DNA of 64,000 nucleotides. Source: Tethya wilhelma. Taxonomy: Eukaryota; Porifera; Demospongiae; Tethyida; Tethyidae. The DNA lies in the NCBI GenBank assembly GCA_964030475.1, contig CAXIPT010000004.1:3394535-3458534 (forward strand), given 5' to 3'. The notes beneath the pieces were generated by a model. It searched no databases. It saw nothing but the letters and a program-made list of their open reading frames with translations, and had not been told where the DNA came from. The position numbers were made by a program, and so were the translations under genes. Numbering within the stretch: position 1 is the stretch's first letter; each line of letters begins with the position of its first letter. Below, one piece after another: positions 55,160 to 64,000 of the stretch.

Positions 55160-56306
55160 TTGTTAACTATTAATACTACTTGAGTCAGCTTACCTATAAC
55201 CTGTATTCTTATTATTGACTAAAAAGGCTATTAACTAGTCCTATAATGTAATGCACATATTAAATACATATAGATACTCATAGTATACATTACTTGTACC
55301 ATAGTGGTCACTATATAAACTCAGTGGTTGATGTACCCTAATTGTGTTCATGCATTGAGTGTGATCATGCAGTATGTGTGATTAGCAACCTGAGCTACAC
55401 ACCCGATCCAATGATTTGACCCATTTAACCCACCCATTTATGTACCTTCCAAGAAAAGGATCCCTATAAACAAGAAATTCAAATAATTTTGTTGGTAGTG
55501 GTCATGAATTTTGACCCTACATAGAATGTCGACTAAATTGATATCTCATAATATATATGATAATAGTAAATTGACTCAGTTGTGTCTTCTGATATTATTT
55601 CTGCCTTTAAACTTTATATATAATATTCAAACTAGAATAGTGTTTTTATTTCCTTAGACACACATTTTACATTAGCATTTTGCTGTGCTACTCGTGTTGT
55701 CTCTTGTCATTCAATCGACTTAAATTTTCATAGAGAAAAAAAACAAAAAACATAAACAAATAGTTGCTTCAAGACAGCTTCTAACTGACATATAATTATT
55801 ATTATTATGCATAAAAGTAGACATACATGAGACAAAGAGTAGGAGACACAATATCCATACAATGAATGCTGTGGATGCAGTTAATCGTTATTCGACAGCT
55901 TCCTGCATGGTAATGAGCTGCTGGTAGTGTAAGATCGGCAGTAGTGTCATATGCTATATGCTCTATAAAAGTGACCTCAGATATAGTTAAACTTGTATTC
56001 AATATTGGGTTGTCATGAATTGCTGACCTACTTGAACGAGTCACAAAAGGAAGTCCTGGAAATTTTATTAAGTATACAACCAGTTGTACTCTGGCTAGAG
56101 TTACTACTGGTGGTAAGCCAGTGTATATGGGATATGTAAACTTAGGCGGTACCTTTGAAGTGTGACCTAACTATGGTATGAAGATACCCATATGTTCTAG
56201 CTGAGGCTCATACATAATTCAGGCATGCATGCATCCGCTTCAAAGGCCATAATAATAATTATGTGAATGTTCAAATTAAGGAAGACATAGAGAAGTGCCC
56301 AAATTA
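55160..56306. other. spacer with dispersed repeat copy
   Basis: At 55650-55760 lies the second copy of the ~85-bp repeat with A-rich tail seen at 10178. A minus-strand 79-codon frame (55805-56044) has no recognisable feature. Confidence 0.45.
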
Positions 56307-56367
56307 TAGCCTCGTTCCCAGGCTCTCACCTTTGACCTTATAAGGTGAGAGCCTGGGAACGAGGCTA
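56307..56367. mobile_element. minimal TAGCCTCG hairpin element
   Basis: A 61-bp near-perfect hairpin: TAGCCTCGTTCCCAGGCTCT, CACC, an internal TTTGACCTTATAA, then the full complement ending CGAGGCTA. There is no clear target duplication. It lies 190 bases before the start codon at 56554. Confidence 0.85.
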
Positions 56368-56553
56368 GGCCACATGGTGATAAAAATTACTGAAGATAAC
56401 CGTACATTACCAGTGGTTAAAATTAGAGTACCTTTACTAGCAAATTGGTCAGAAACAGTGCATGAAACAAATGATAAGCTGCACAATCTATAAAAGTTAT
56501 TATTCTGAAGACAATTGAAGGAAACCAAAATAACAAAATAATCTAAACATATC

Positions 56554-57316
56554 ATGGCTAGTGAAACTACAGTGAATCAACAATTTGAAAGTAAGAATGA
56601 AGCTGAGTTGTTTCATCAACTTCGGTCTACCTCTAATTTAAAGGTAAACATACTAGGGCTTGTATCCCTGCCTAAAGAAAGCAAAGTTCTTGATCTTGGA
56701 TGTGGAACAGGTGAGATTACATATCAGCTTGCTGAAATGGCCAGCTCTAAAGGTAGAGTCATTGGTGTGGACCCAGACAAGGATAGACTTAAGATTGCTA
56801 TAAGAAACAACAAGTTCCCTAACCTCTCTTTTGTTGAGGGAGACTCAGCTACATTCCCTGAAGACCAATATGATCTCATCTTCTGCAATTATGTTACCGA
56901 CTTCATTGAAGACAAAGAAACATTGTACAAAAGGGTCCATGATAATCTAAAGCCCGGAGGACAATTTGTACTAATTGCAAAACTCCGACAGGCAACACTT
57001 GTACTTGAACTGATTGAATTGATGGGATCAACTGAGAAAAAAGCTATTGATGACATGTTTTTCTTTTGTCCAGTAAATAAATTTGATGAACTGGCTGAGA
57101 AGAGTGGGTTTACAATGACACTGAAGCAACAAGACATCAATGTTGCAACAAAGATTGATCCTGAAGATGTAATTAGTAGTTGGAAAGCAGTTTCACATGG
57201 AGTATATTTGATCCAAAAAAGTGAACAAAGAAGATTTAGACAAGTTCAAGCAAAAATATAAAGGCCAGAAACTAGAATGGGATTTACCTGTGGTGAGGTA
57301 CATCCTTACAAAATAG
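56554..57316 (+). pseudogene. methyltransferase with damaged 3' end
   Basis: Open from the ATG at 56554 for 235 codons with VLDLGCGTGE, GVDPDKDRLKIA, YDLIFCNYVTDF and KPGGQFVLIA complete. At HGV (about 57198) the frame slips, so the last ~17 residues are unrelated to the family. The correct ending (FDPK..., YKGQKLEWDLPVVRYILTK, stop 57316) is still readable in other frames, with one slip at GTATATTTG and one in an A-run. It could be a shortened protein, a fresh pseudogene or two sequencing errors. Confidence 0.8.
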
Positions 57317-57838
57317 TAAGAACAGAACCGGCAGTAATTATTCTCCCTCTATTATGTACTTAAATTGCTGCTTTTGTTGAAAACGGTGCACATGTAACAA
57401 CACTTATTAACATAATAGTATCAACAATCACAAACTTAAATATATACAGTTGGGGAACCAACTGCATGCTAAAACCACAGTCTCAGTGACATCCACCTAC
57501 ATTAAATTATAATTACTAGCTGATTCTTGAATATAAACTCAATCAAATTCCTCAGTTGTATACAGGGAAGACTGATCAGATGCACGCACAACATAAATAC
57601 CATAATTGGCAATCAGACAACACGTGCATCATTGAGGTTAAAATTGTAGTATCCTGGTGACTTTATCACAAACTGTGCATGAATACAATTGACATAACTG
57701 CGTGACCTTTAGAAAATCAGGCATGTAGGCAGAGAGCCTGGGAACGAGGCTAATAGCCATAGCAAATCAATCTCAAGTACTAACTATATACTATACCAGA
57801 CTATATTGCTCCAAAGAGAGATTATAGAGTATAATATC
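57317..57838. other. spacer duplicated at 60060-60395
   Basis: The block with GGCAATCAGACAACAC, TGTAGTATCCTGG, CACAAACTGTGCATGAATACA and GCCTGGGAACGAGGCTA recurs in the same order before the pseudogene at 60396, so the upstream region was copied with the gene. GCGTGACCTTTAG lies at about 57703. Confidence 0.6.
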
Positions 57839-58597
57839 ATGGCTAGTCAAACTATACCTGAAGCCAGCAAGAATCAATCTGAAGTATATCATCAATGGCG
57901 GACTGATTCAGACTTACACATACAACTACTAGAGCTTATATCCCTCCCTGAAGGAAGCAAAGTTCTTGATCTTGGATGTGGAACAGGAGAGATAACATAC
58001 AAGCTTGCAGAAAAGGCTGGGTCAAAAAGTCAAATAATTGGTGTGGACCCAGATAAGGACAGACTTGAGATTGCTAAAGGAAATAACAAGTTCCCTAACC
58101 TCACTTTTGTTGAGGGAGACTCAGCTACATTCCCTGAAGAGCAGTATGATCTCATTTATTGTCAATATGTCACACATTGGGTAAAAGATAAGGAGACAAT
58201 GTTTAAGAAAGTTTACAAAAGTCTAAAATCCGGAGGAAAATTTGCAATTGTTGCAATACTTCAACAATCGTCACTAGCACAGGAACTAATAGAGCTAATG
58301 GGACCACACGAAAAGAGAAAAATTGATGCTGAGACTTTTTTTTTCTGTACTGTTGAGAGATATGATCAGCTTGCCCTAGAGAATGGCTTCACTACTAACT
58401 TAAAAGAAGAAGGCATTGATGTTTACAAACTTTCTGATCCTGAGACCACCATTCAGGTATGGGAAGGCATTTCTACTGGAATGTTTGATCCAAAAAAAGT
58501 GGACAAGGAAGGATTGGAAAAGTTCAGACAAAAGTACAAAGGAAAGAAAATGGAATGGAAGGTACCAGTGGTACGATGCATTCTCACAAGGAACTAA
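57839..58597 (+). CDS. class I SAM-dependent methyltransferase (array member 8)
   Basis: An intact frame of 252 residues from the ATG at 57839 (MASQTIPEASKNQSEVYHQW). Motif I is VLDLGCGTGE, with GVDPDKDRLEIA, YDLIYCQYVTHW, KSGGKFAIVA and the end STGMFDPKKVD...YKGKKMEWKVPVVRCILTRN. The frame is open upstream to 57806, but the MAS(Q/E)T start is shared with 56554. A decayed copy of its 5' half with its promoter region is at 60396. Confidence 0.9.
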   Translation: MASQTIPEASKNQSEVYHQWRTDSDLHIQLLELISLPEGSKVLDLGCGTGEITYKLAEKAGSKSQIIGVDPDKDRLEIAKGNNKFPNLTFVEGDSATFPEEQYDLIYCQYVTHWVKDKETMFKKVYKSLKSGGKFAIVAILQQSSLAQELIELMGPHEKRKIDAETFFFCTVERYDQLALENGFTTNLKEEGIDVYKLSDPETTIQVWEGISTGMFDPKKVDKEGLEKFRQKYKGKKMEWKVPVVRCILTRN

Positions 58598-59190
58598 TAA
58601 ATGTTATAATTCAATTTATATCAGCTTTAAGCTAGTTAAGAATTTTCAAGAAATTGCAAACTATAGACTGCAATCTACAAAGAAATGATATAGCTTTAGT
58701 TATAGAAATGAATTTAATATTACTGGTGAAATTAAAGTTATGATACAACAAAGTCCGGGTTGTAATTTGAAACAATGGCAAATGCATATTTGATTTGGCT
58801 ATCTGACTCAGCATAGAACTTACCCAATTAATCAATAATTAGCATAGGTGTCAGTGATGAAAATGAGTAATCATAAAAGCGGAGATGCACATGTACAAGT
58901 TGGAATTTCTGAGACACATTCATGCAGAACATTCTTGCAAGCCAACAAACAATACTAACATTCCTGCATAAATTACGAACTTTGCAGGAGTGAAAGGTGA
59001 TCCAAAACTATAGGCATGCGATATTTTATCCATATTATACTTACACGTGCAGTTTTATTATTAATATTGATGTATACCTGAGCAATTTGATTATACTTTC
59101 TCTATATATTTTCTGCAGATATGCTTTCAAGGCCAGTGAGCAAGCAATTTAGCTCCCTTTCTATTTCTAGTGCATGCTGAAGAGTCAAGC
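58598..59190. other. spacer, nothing recognised
   Basis: No exon or repeat recognised. Confidence 0.35.
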
Positions 59191-59199
59191 AAATCTGAT

Positions 59200-59639
59200 T
59201 CTGAAGTTATTACACTTTGCACTTGATTAAAAACAAGAAAGGAACATTTGAAAAGGTTCACAAAAACTTGAATATTGGAGGAGAGTTTGCATTTGCAGCA
59301 GTAAATGGGAGTATACCAATAGAAGAGGAAATGTCATCACTCATGGGTGAAGAGGTCCACAAGAATATTAACAACCATCGGCATTTTATCCCAGCAGGAG
59401 AATACCGACAAATCGCGATAAATGCAGGTTTCCCGGTGACTTTGATTGAAGAAGATTGCGATACTTACACCTTTCCCAACATTGATGCTTTGATGTCAAG
59501 CTGGCATGGAATTACTGAAGGAAGATTTGACCCACAAGGGGCTGATATACTCAGATTACAAGAATTTAAGCAAAAATACAAAGGAAAAAAGGTAGAACAA
59601 CCGGTACCAGTAATCCGGATGATTCTGACTAAATTGTAA
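59200..59639 (+). pseudogene. 5'-truncated methyltransferase
   Basis: The open frame begins in the third motif region (HLIKNKKGTFEKVHKN, then NIGGEFAFAAVNG) and runs to the family end (HGITEGRFDPQGAD...KQKYKGKKVEQPVPVIRMILTK). Motif I and the SAM site are missing, so it cannot bind SAM. The preserved half has no stop. It is related to the 32628/42743 subtype (ITEG, IRMILTK). Confidence 0.85.
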
Positions 59640-60395
59640 CAACAGACACTGACAAGTTCCTTCACAAACAATACTATAATGATATTATTCCTTTGTGCAT
59701 GCTTGTGTTTCATTCAATAAAATGACAGGACTATATAGTACATGCAACAGGGAATAAATAGGTATATATGACATATATGACATGCCATGACTGTTTTCTA
59801 GCTATAGGTGCAGGACTTTGTCCAGTTCTTGCAAAATTTTACCTAAAGTCCATCTGGTTTGAGAATGCTGCCAGAAGTGAATTAATGAGATTCATAACCA
59901 TACTTTTTCTATGGGACAAAATAGCTAACTTTTGATCGGTAAGGTGTAGGAAGCTGAAAAAGCAACCAAAAGGACGGGGAGATCGAGCGCTTTCCAGTGG
60001 TGCTTAAAATTTTGAAATCAGTTAGATATCATTCAAGTTTTTCTACCGGCATTCTCAAACCAGATGGACTTTAGTATTCATTTATGACTAGCGTATACAA
60101 TCAAACTACATTATTGTGGTTAAAATCAGAGTATATTCATGCTAGAGCACTGGGCATTAAGACTGATCACATAAACACACAACATGAATATACCATAATT
60201 ATCAATCAGACAACACATCATCAATATTGTAGTATCCTGGCAATTAAATTTATCACAAACTGTGCATGAATACAATTGACATAACTACGTGACCTTCTGA
60301 AAATCAGGCATGTAGGTAGGCAGGAAGCCTGGAAACGAGGCTATAGCTATAGCAAATCAATCTGAAGTACAAACTATAGAGATTCGAGTATAATC
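59640..60395. other. spacer with an inverted pair and duplicated promoter block
   Basis: ACCTAAAGTCCATCTGGTTTGAGAATGC (about 59840) is mirrored by GCATTCTCAAACCAGATGGACTTTAG (about 60049), forming arms of about 28 bases around roughly 185 bases: another fold-back element. The region 60060-60395 repeats 57540-57838. Confidence 0.65.
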
Positions 60396-60690
60396 ATGGC
60401 TATAATTATAGTCAAACTATACCTGAAGTTAGCAAGAATCAAGCTGAATTACGGTATTATCATCAATGATGAACTGCATGAGACTTATACAGAAACTACT
60501 AGAGCTTATATTGATTCCCAAAGGAAGTAAAGCTCTTGATCTTGGATGTGGAACAGTAGAGATAACATACAAGGAAAAGGCTGAGTCAAAAGGTCAAATC
60601 ATTGACAGGTGACATAAGGACAGACTTGAGATTGCTAAACGAAATAACAATTATTATAATAAGTTCCCCCAACCTCACATACACGAGGCA
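60396..60690 (+). pseudogene. methyltransferase 5' pseudogene fragment
   Basis: It matches the first ~290 bases of member 8 (57839) with insertions. ATGGCTATAATTATAG replaces ATGGCTAG, motif I survives as ALDLGCGTVE, and several stops and shifts follow (GACAGGTGACATAAGG). The match ends after CCCCAACCTCAC. The upstream region was duplicated with it. Confidence 0.85.
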
Positions 60691-61038
60691 TGACAGATCT
60701 ACATGTACTATATATATTTCCACACCAATAAACAAGCATGGATGTTCTTTGAGTACACACTTAATTGCATGCAATGCATGCACATATCTGTCTGGCATTA
60801 TCAATAAACAATACAATAATTAACATTCTTACTCTAATTACTATGGTGAATGCATTAAAGGTGACCTTTGTAGGCAATGAGAATTGACTTGTTAGGAATA
60901 ATCAACGTTAGCATAGGCAAGCCTGAACCTATTCTGGTAGGAAACGGTATAAAAATACTAGCAGGCGGTGCACTGGAAATATTGACCAAGGGAGTGCATG
61001 CCTATGCCTTGAAAATATATCTGCAGCAGCTATATAGT

Positions 61039-61827
61039 ATGGACAAAGTTAGTCAAAGAGACAATCAAGATGAAGAGTCCAGTAGGTCTCAAGCTGACAG
61101 TTACCTGAAGTTGATGAAAGAAGAACTTCAAAGTAAACAGCCTGAAGGTCGCTTTGAAAAGCTGAACCAGCTACAAATAACCAAAGGGAATAGAATTCTT
61201 GACCTTGGATGTGGTGATGGGACTATGACAGTGTTACTGGCAGAAAAAGTAGGGCCAGAAGGGCATGTCACTGGTGTGGACCCAGACAAAGAACGAATCA
61301 AGGTTGCGAAAGAAACTCATAAATATCCTAATATTGATTTTTTTGTAGGAGATGACCAAAGGTTTCCTGAAGATAAGCTATATGATGTGATCTTTTCTAG
61401 TTATGTGCTGCACTGGATCAAAGACAAAAAGGCAGCATTTCAGAAAATTACAAAATATGTTCGTCCAGGAGGACAATTCATAATTATAGTGCCAATAGGA
61501 GGGCAAGCAATTGCAGATGAAATGACACAACTGATGGAATCTAAAGGAAAAGAATCAATTAAAGCAAATAATATTGTTCCAGCTAAGACTTACAGTCAGT
61601 TGGCAGAAGAAAATGGATTTCAGACAACCCTTTTTGACAAAGGCTTCGACATAACAAATTATCCTACTCCTGAAAGCTTATTAGATGCCTGGATGGCCAT
61701 CACTCATGGAGCTTTCAATCCTGAGCGAGCAGATCAAGTTGGCTTGGCTAAATTTAAAGAGAAGTACAATGGTAAACCAATTGAGTGGAAGGTTCCAGTA
61801 CTACGTTGTATACTAACAAAGATGTAG
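61039..61827 (+). CDS. class I SAM-dependent methyltransferase (array member 9)
   Basis: An intact frame of 262 residues from the ATG at 61039 (MDKVSQRDNQDEESSRSQ), chosen by alignment with the 54377 gene. The same frame is open to an ATG at 60877, giving 54 extra residues with hydrophobic and Gly-rich character that no paralogue has. Motif I is ILDLGCGDGT, with GVDPDKERIKVA, YDVIFSSYVLHW, RPGGQFIIIVPIGG and the end HGAFNPERADQ...YNGKPIEWKVPVLRCILTK. AAAGGTGACCTTT lies 180 bases upstream of the preferred start. Confidence 0.88.
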   Translation: MDKVSQRDNQDEESSRSQADSYLKLMKEELQSKQPEGRFEKLNQLQITKGNRILDLGCGDGTMTVLLAEKVGPEGHVTGVDPDKERIKVAKETHKYPNIDFFVGDDQRFPEDKLYDVIFSSYVLHWIKDKKAAFQKITKYVRPGGQFIIIVPIGGQAIADEMTQLMESKGKESIKANNIVPAKTYSQLAEENGFQTTLFDKGFDITNYPTPESLLDAWMAITHGAFNPERADQVGLAKFKEKYNGKPIEWKVPVLRCILTKM

Positions 61828-63181
61828 ATATATATATAATAATATCGTAACATTTATCCCTGTTACTTTATACAAGTCAATATCCTTGAAAATATTTCTG
61901 ATGATTTAAGCTATACGCACCTTTTATATTCTTCAAAAACATACACCTATACTATAGTCTCATATATAAAATGTTACAGCTATATAGTTTAATCTATATA
62001 GCCTTGTACCATAGTTAGTGCTCACTTTAAAGTCACCGCCTAGTGTATATTGGCCATGTACATTGTCTAACCATTAGCTGATACACTTAGTCTACCTAGA
62101 GTGTATGAGCTGATACAACCTGTGTGTGTGTGTACGTGCATTTGCAATTAAAGTGCTTTAATTACTTTACAGTCTAGGCTCAGAAATTTTCCAGCCTAAT
62201 TCTACTGCACACATGATCAAAACAATTTGTTTAAAAAAAAAACTATGTAAATACTCTGGATAAAAGCAAATCTTTAACACAATTTCCTTAACCAAATGAT
62301 AGGTAATGCTTGTACAATTACATGTTTGGTAATCACAAGCTTGCCCTCATACTATAGCTTTGTATTTCATAGCAACTCAAACAAAAGTATATGGAAAAGG
62401 AGGTTGAATTTGCAGAGGAGTTTGTGAGCTATATTTTTGTCACTGAAAACTCAACCTTAGCTACTACTTTTATGAACTAGCTAGATCTAGGATAAGACTA
62501 GAGAAACTTAACTATTGCAGACCCTTCACAGCTTAGTAATGCTCACAATTAGAGTGGTGACAAAAAATTTTTATGATTATTAATAAGTAGAAAATAAGTA
62601 AACTAATGCATGCATGCAAAAATGATACACACAGGATAAACTGAATTACTAAATTATGACAGCACAATTACATGCATACAAGGACTTCGACATGTGCTGT
62701 GTTTGTTGTAAAAAAGCACATTCTCGGTGAGTGCAAATTGTGACAACATCATCAATCTAGTAGGTTCCTACAATGATTAACATAAGAAAATCTTATAATT
62801 ACGGTTCTATTATGACATCTGACCCAACAAAGGAACCAAAATAACATGAAATGAATGAATGCATACTTTAGTCCATAGCTTAGGCAAATGACTATACTCA
62901 CATCATGAGGCCATCTGCCATTCAAGAGCTGACCTCATATATACATTAGACACAAATAATCATGAACCACCAACCAACCCATGGGTGTGCGGTTCGAGTC
63001 AAGACAGAACATGCATTCATGTACATGCACATGTATGAATATAAATTTGTGGTTATAGTAAACCATGTCATAATAATATATGATCATGACTTTAACAATG
63101 CAATTCAAAAGAGACAACAAGTAGGCTATCAAAAATACTAAAGGTGCGGATCTTACTAATCAAGCAAAGAAACACTTAAAC
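61828..63181. other. long spacer, no gene seen
   Basis: AT-rich with several ATGCATGCA runs. Near 62970 ACCCATGGGTGTGCGGTTCGAGTC resembles a tRNA-type B box and may be a SINE remnant, as at 38500. Confidence 0.4.
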
Positions 63182-63276
63182 ATGGCAAAGAATTTTCAAG
63201 CTGAATCTAGCAAAAATCTAACTGAAACGTACTATGAACACTTTATTGCCAACAGAAAAAACAGTTGTACAATTTA
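63182..63276 (+). pseudogene. methyltransferase N-terminal fragment
   Basis: Encodes MAKNFQAESSKNLTETYYEH and FIANRKN, then a stop. It is homologous to the start of the pseudogene at 38577. Nothing of the catalytic domain follows. Confidence 0.8.
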
Positions 63277-63716
63277 ATTTAATATTATGAATATACAGGG
63301 AAATATTAACAGGGATTTAATTTGATGGTTTAATTGATGGTTTGACAGTCAAATGGCAAATCTAAATGAATTCTTGTACTTACAGTGAGTTATTAACAAG
63401 CTCTACCAAAGCACAATTTAGCACAAGGCTGAACATGTGACTAACTCATGTATGCCATGTTAGCTCAACCATGATATCACTATAGTATCACTAGTTACAA
63501 GTCCGTATTATACACCATAAAAATAAACAATAAGTCATATGAGTTACTACGATGAGTAGTGTATTGTTTATAAAAGTATTAATATACATAAGATCACCTT
63601 TTTCTTATAAAGGTGCAACAAAACATGGTCCAGTTAGTGTATACTTTTTGACAGAGGCATCACTACAAAACTATTATATATACAGTTATAGAATAAGCTT
63701 AAGCTATATATTAAGC

Positions 63717-64000
63717 ATGGAGTCACAAACTAATCAAGCAGAATTGTTTGACAAATACTTTGTTGCTACTCGCAAGGCTACTTCAACAAACGAAGATCAC
63801 AAATTATTGACACAGATTACATTCTCTCAACAAACAAAAGACCTGAAGGTTCTTGACCTAGGATGTGGAACTGGGAACTTAACCTTTGTTTTAGCCAAAA
63901 TGGTCGGTTCAAGAGGTCAAGTGATTGGTGTGGACCCAGACAAAGAGAGAATTGAAGTAGCAAGACAAAACAACAAGTTACCCAACCTCACTTTTGTTGA
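63717..64000 (+). CDS. class I SAM-dependent methyltransferase, cut by window end
   Basis: Open from ATG 63717 (MESQTNQAELFDKYFVATRK) to the window edge, 94 codons. It contains VLDLGCGTGNLTFVLAKMVG and GVDPDKERIEVARQ. The sequence is very close to member 3 (35863), and the array evidently continues beyond this window. Whether the gene is intact cannot be seen. Confidence 0.88.
   Translation, partial: MESQTNQAELFDKYFVATRKATSTNEDHKLLTQITFSQQTKDLKVLDLGCGTGNLTFVLAKMVGSRGQVIGVDPDKERIEVARQNNKLPNLTFV

Noticed and set aside
60877..61038. 54-residue N-terminal extension of the 61039 methyltransferase
   Set aside because: It is absent from the sister gene at 54377. It may be chance open frame, though a leader cannot be fully excluded.
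29721..63999. Bacterial contamination as source of the methyltransferase array
   Set aside because: Two members have spliced leader exons with GT-AG signals, and the array shares transposable elements with the DDB1/kinase part of the window.

Overview
The window looks like nuclear DNA of an early-branching animal, most likely a demosponge. The base composition is AT-rich, genes with short GT-AG introns sit beside many single-exon genes, and (GT)n arrays, small inverted-repeat elements and broken gene copies are common. The gene content fits too: tandem alpha-kinases, a beta-helix ectodomain fused to a multi-pass membrane domain, an invertebrate lysozyme-like protein, and animal DDB1 exons. 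The species assignment is inference. Six isolated 'n' characters (23127, 39296, 41717, 48552, 50085, about 51415) look like assembly joins, and most lie at the edge of a duplicated gene, so local order there should be treated with care.

Layout. 1-9.8 kb: a tandem group of four alpha-kinase (MHCK/eEF2K/TRPM-kinase type) genes on the + strand. Only the last (8554-9828) is intact. The first has one in-frame stop, the second one frameshift, and the third is a remnant without its catalytic core. 10.3-12.4 kb: a lysozyme-like gene and a broken relative. 12.8-22.9 kb: ten in-frame minus-strand exons of DDB1 covering only its central part. One 5.8-kb DDB1 intron contains a complete 1461-codon + strand gene for a beta-helix/multi-pass membrane protein. 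23.1-29 kb: a minus-strand cation (Na+/Ca2+-type) exchanger in scrambled order, C-terminal half upstream of N-terminal half, interleaved with a second copy of three DDB1 exons.

29.7-64 kb: a large array of class I S-adenosylmethionine (SAM) methyltransferase genes, about 250 residues each, almost all on the + strand. I count nine genes that look intact, one cut by the window end, one with a damaged 3' end, and about fourteen fragments or pseudogenes. All share motif I (VLDLGCGTGN-like), an acidic post-I residue in GVDPDKERI, a YDLxFxxYVxHW segment, a GG(Q/K)FA segment, and a C-terminal signature HGxFDP...FKxKYKGK..EW..PV.RYILTK. Most are single-exon. Two have a small 5' exon, one of which encodes a presequence resembling a mitochondrial targeting peptide. 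The substrate is unknown.

The array is shaped by repeats: MITE-like elements with TAGCCTCG termini (one with an empty-site comparison and target duplication), a family with AATCGCACC termini that abuts broken methyltransferases, fold-back elements, and a minisatellite with a palindromic unit. No direct functional link between the kinases, the lysozyme and the methyltransferases can be shown. Their common feature is local tandem duplication with frequent decay, as expected for fast-evolving accessory families.
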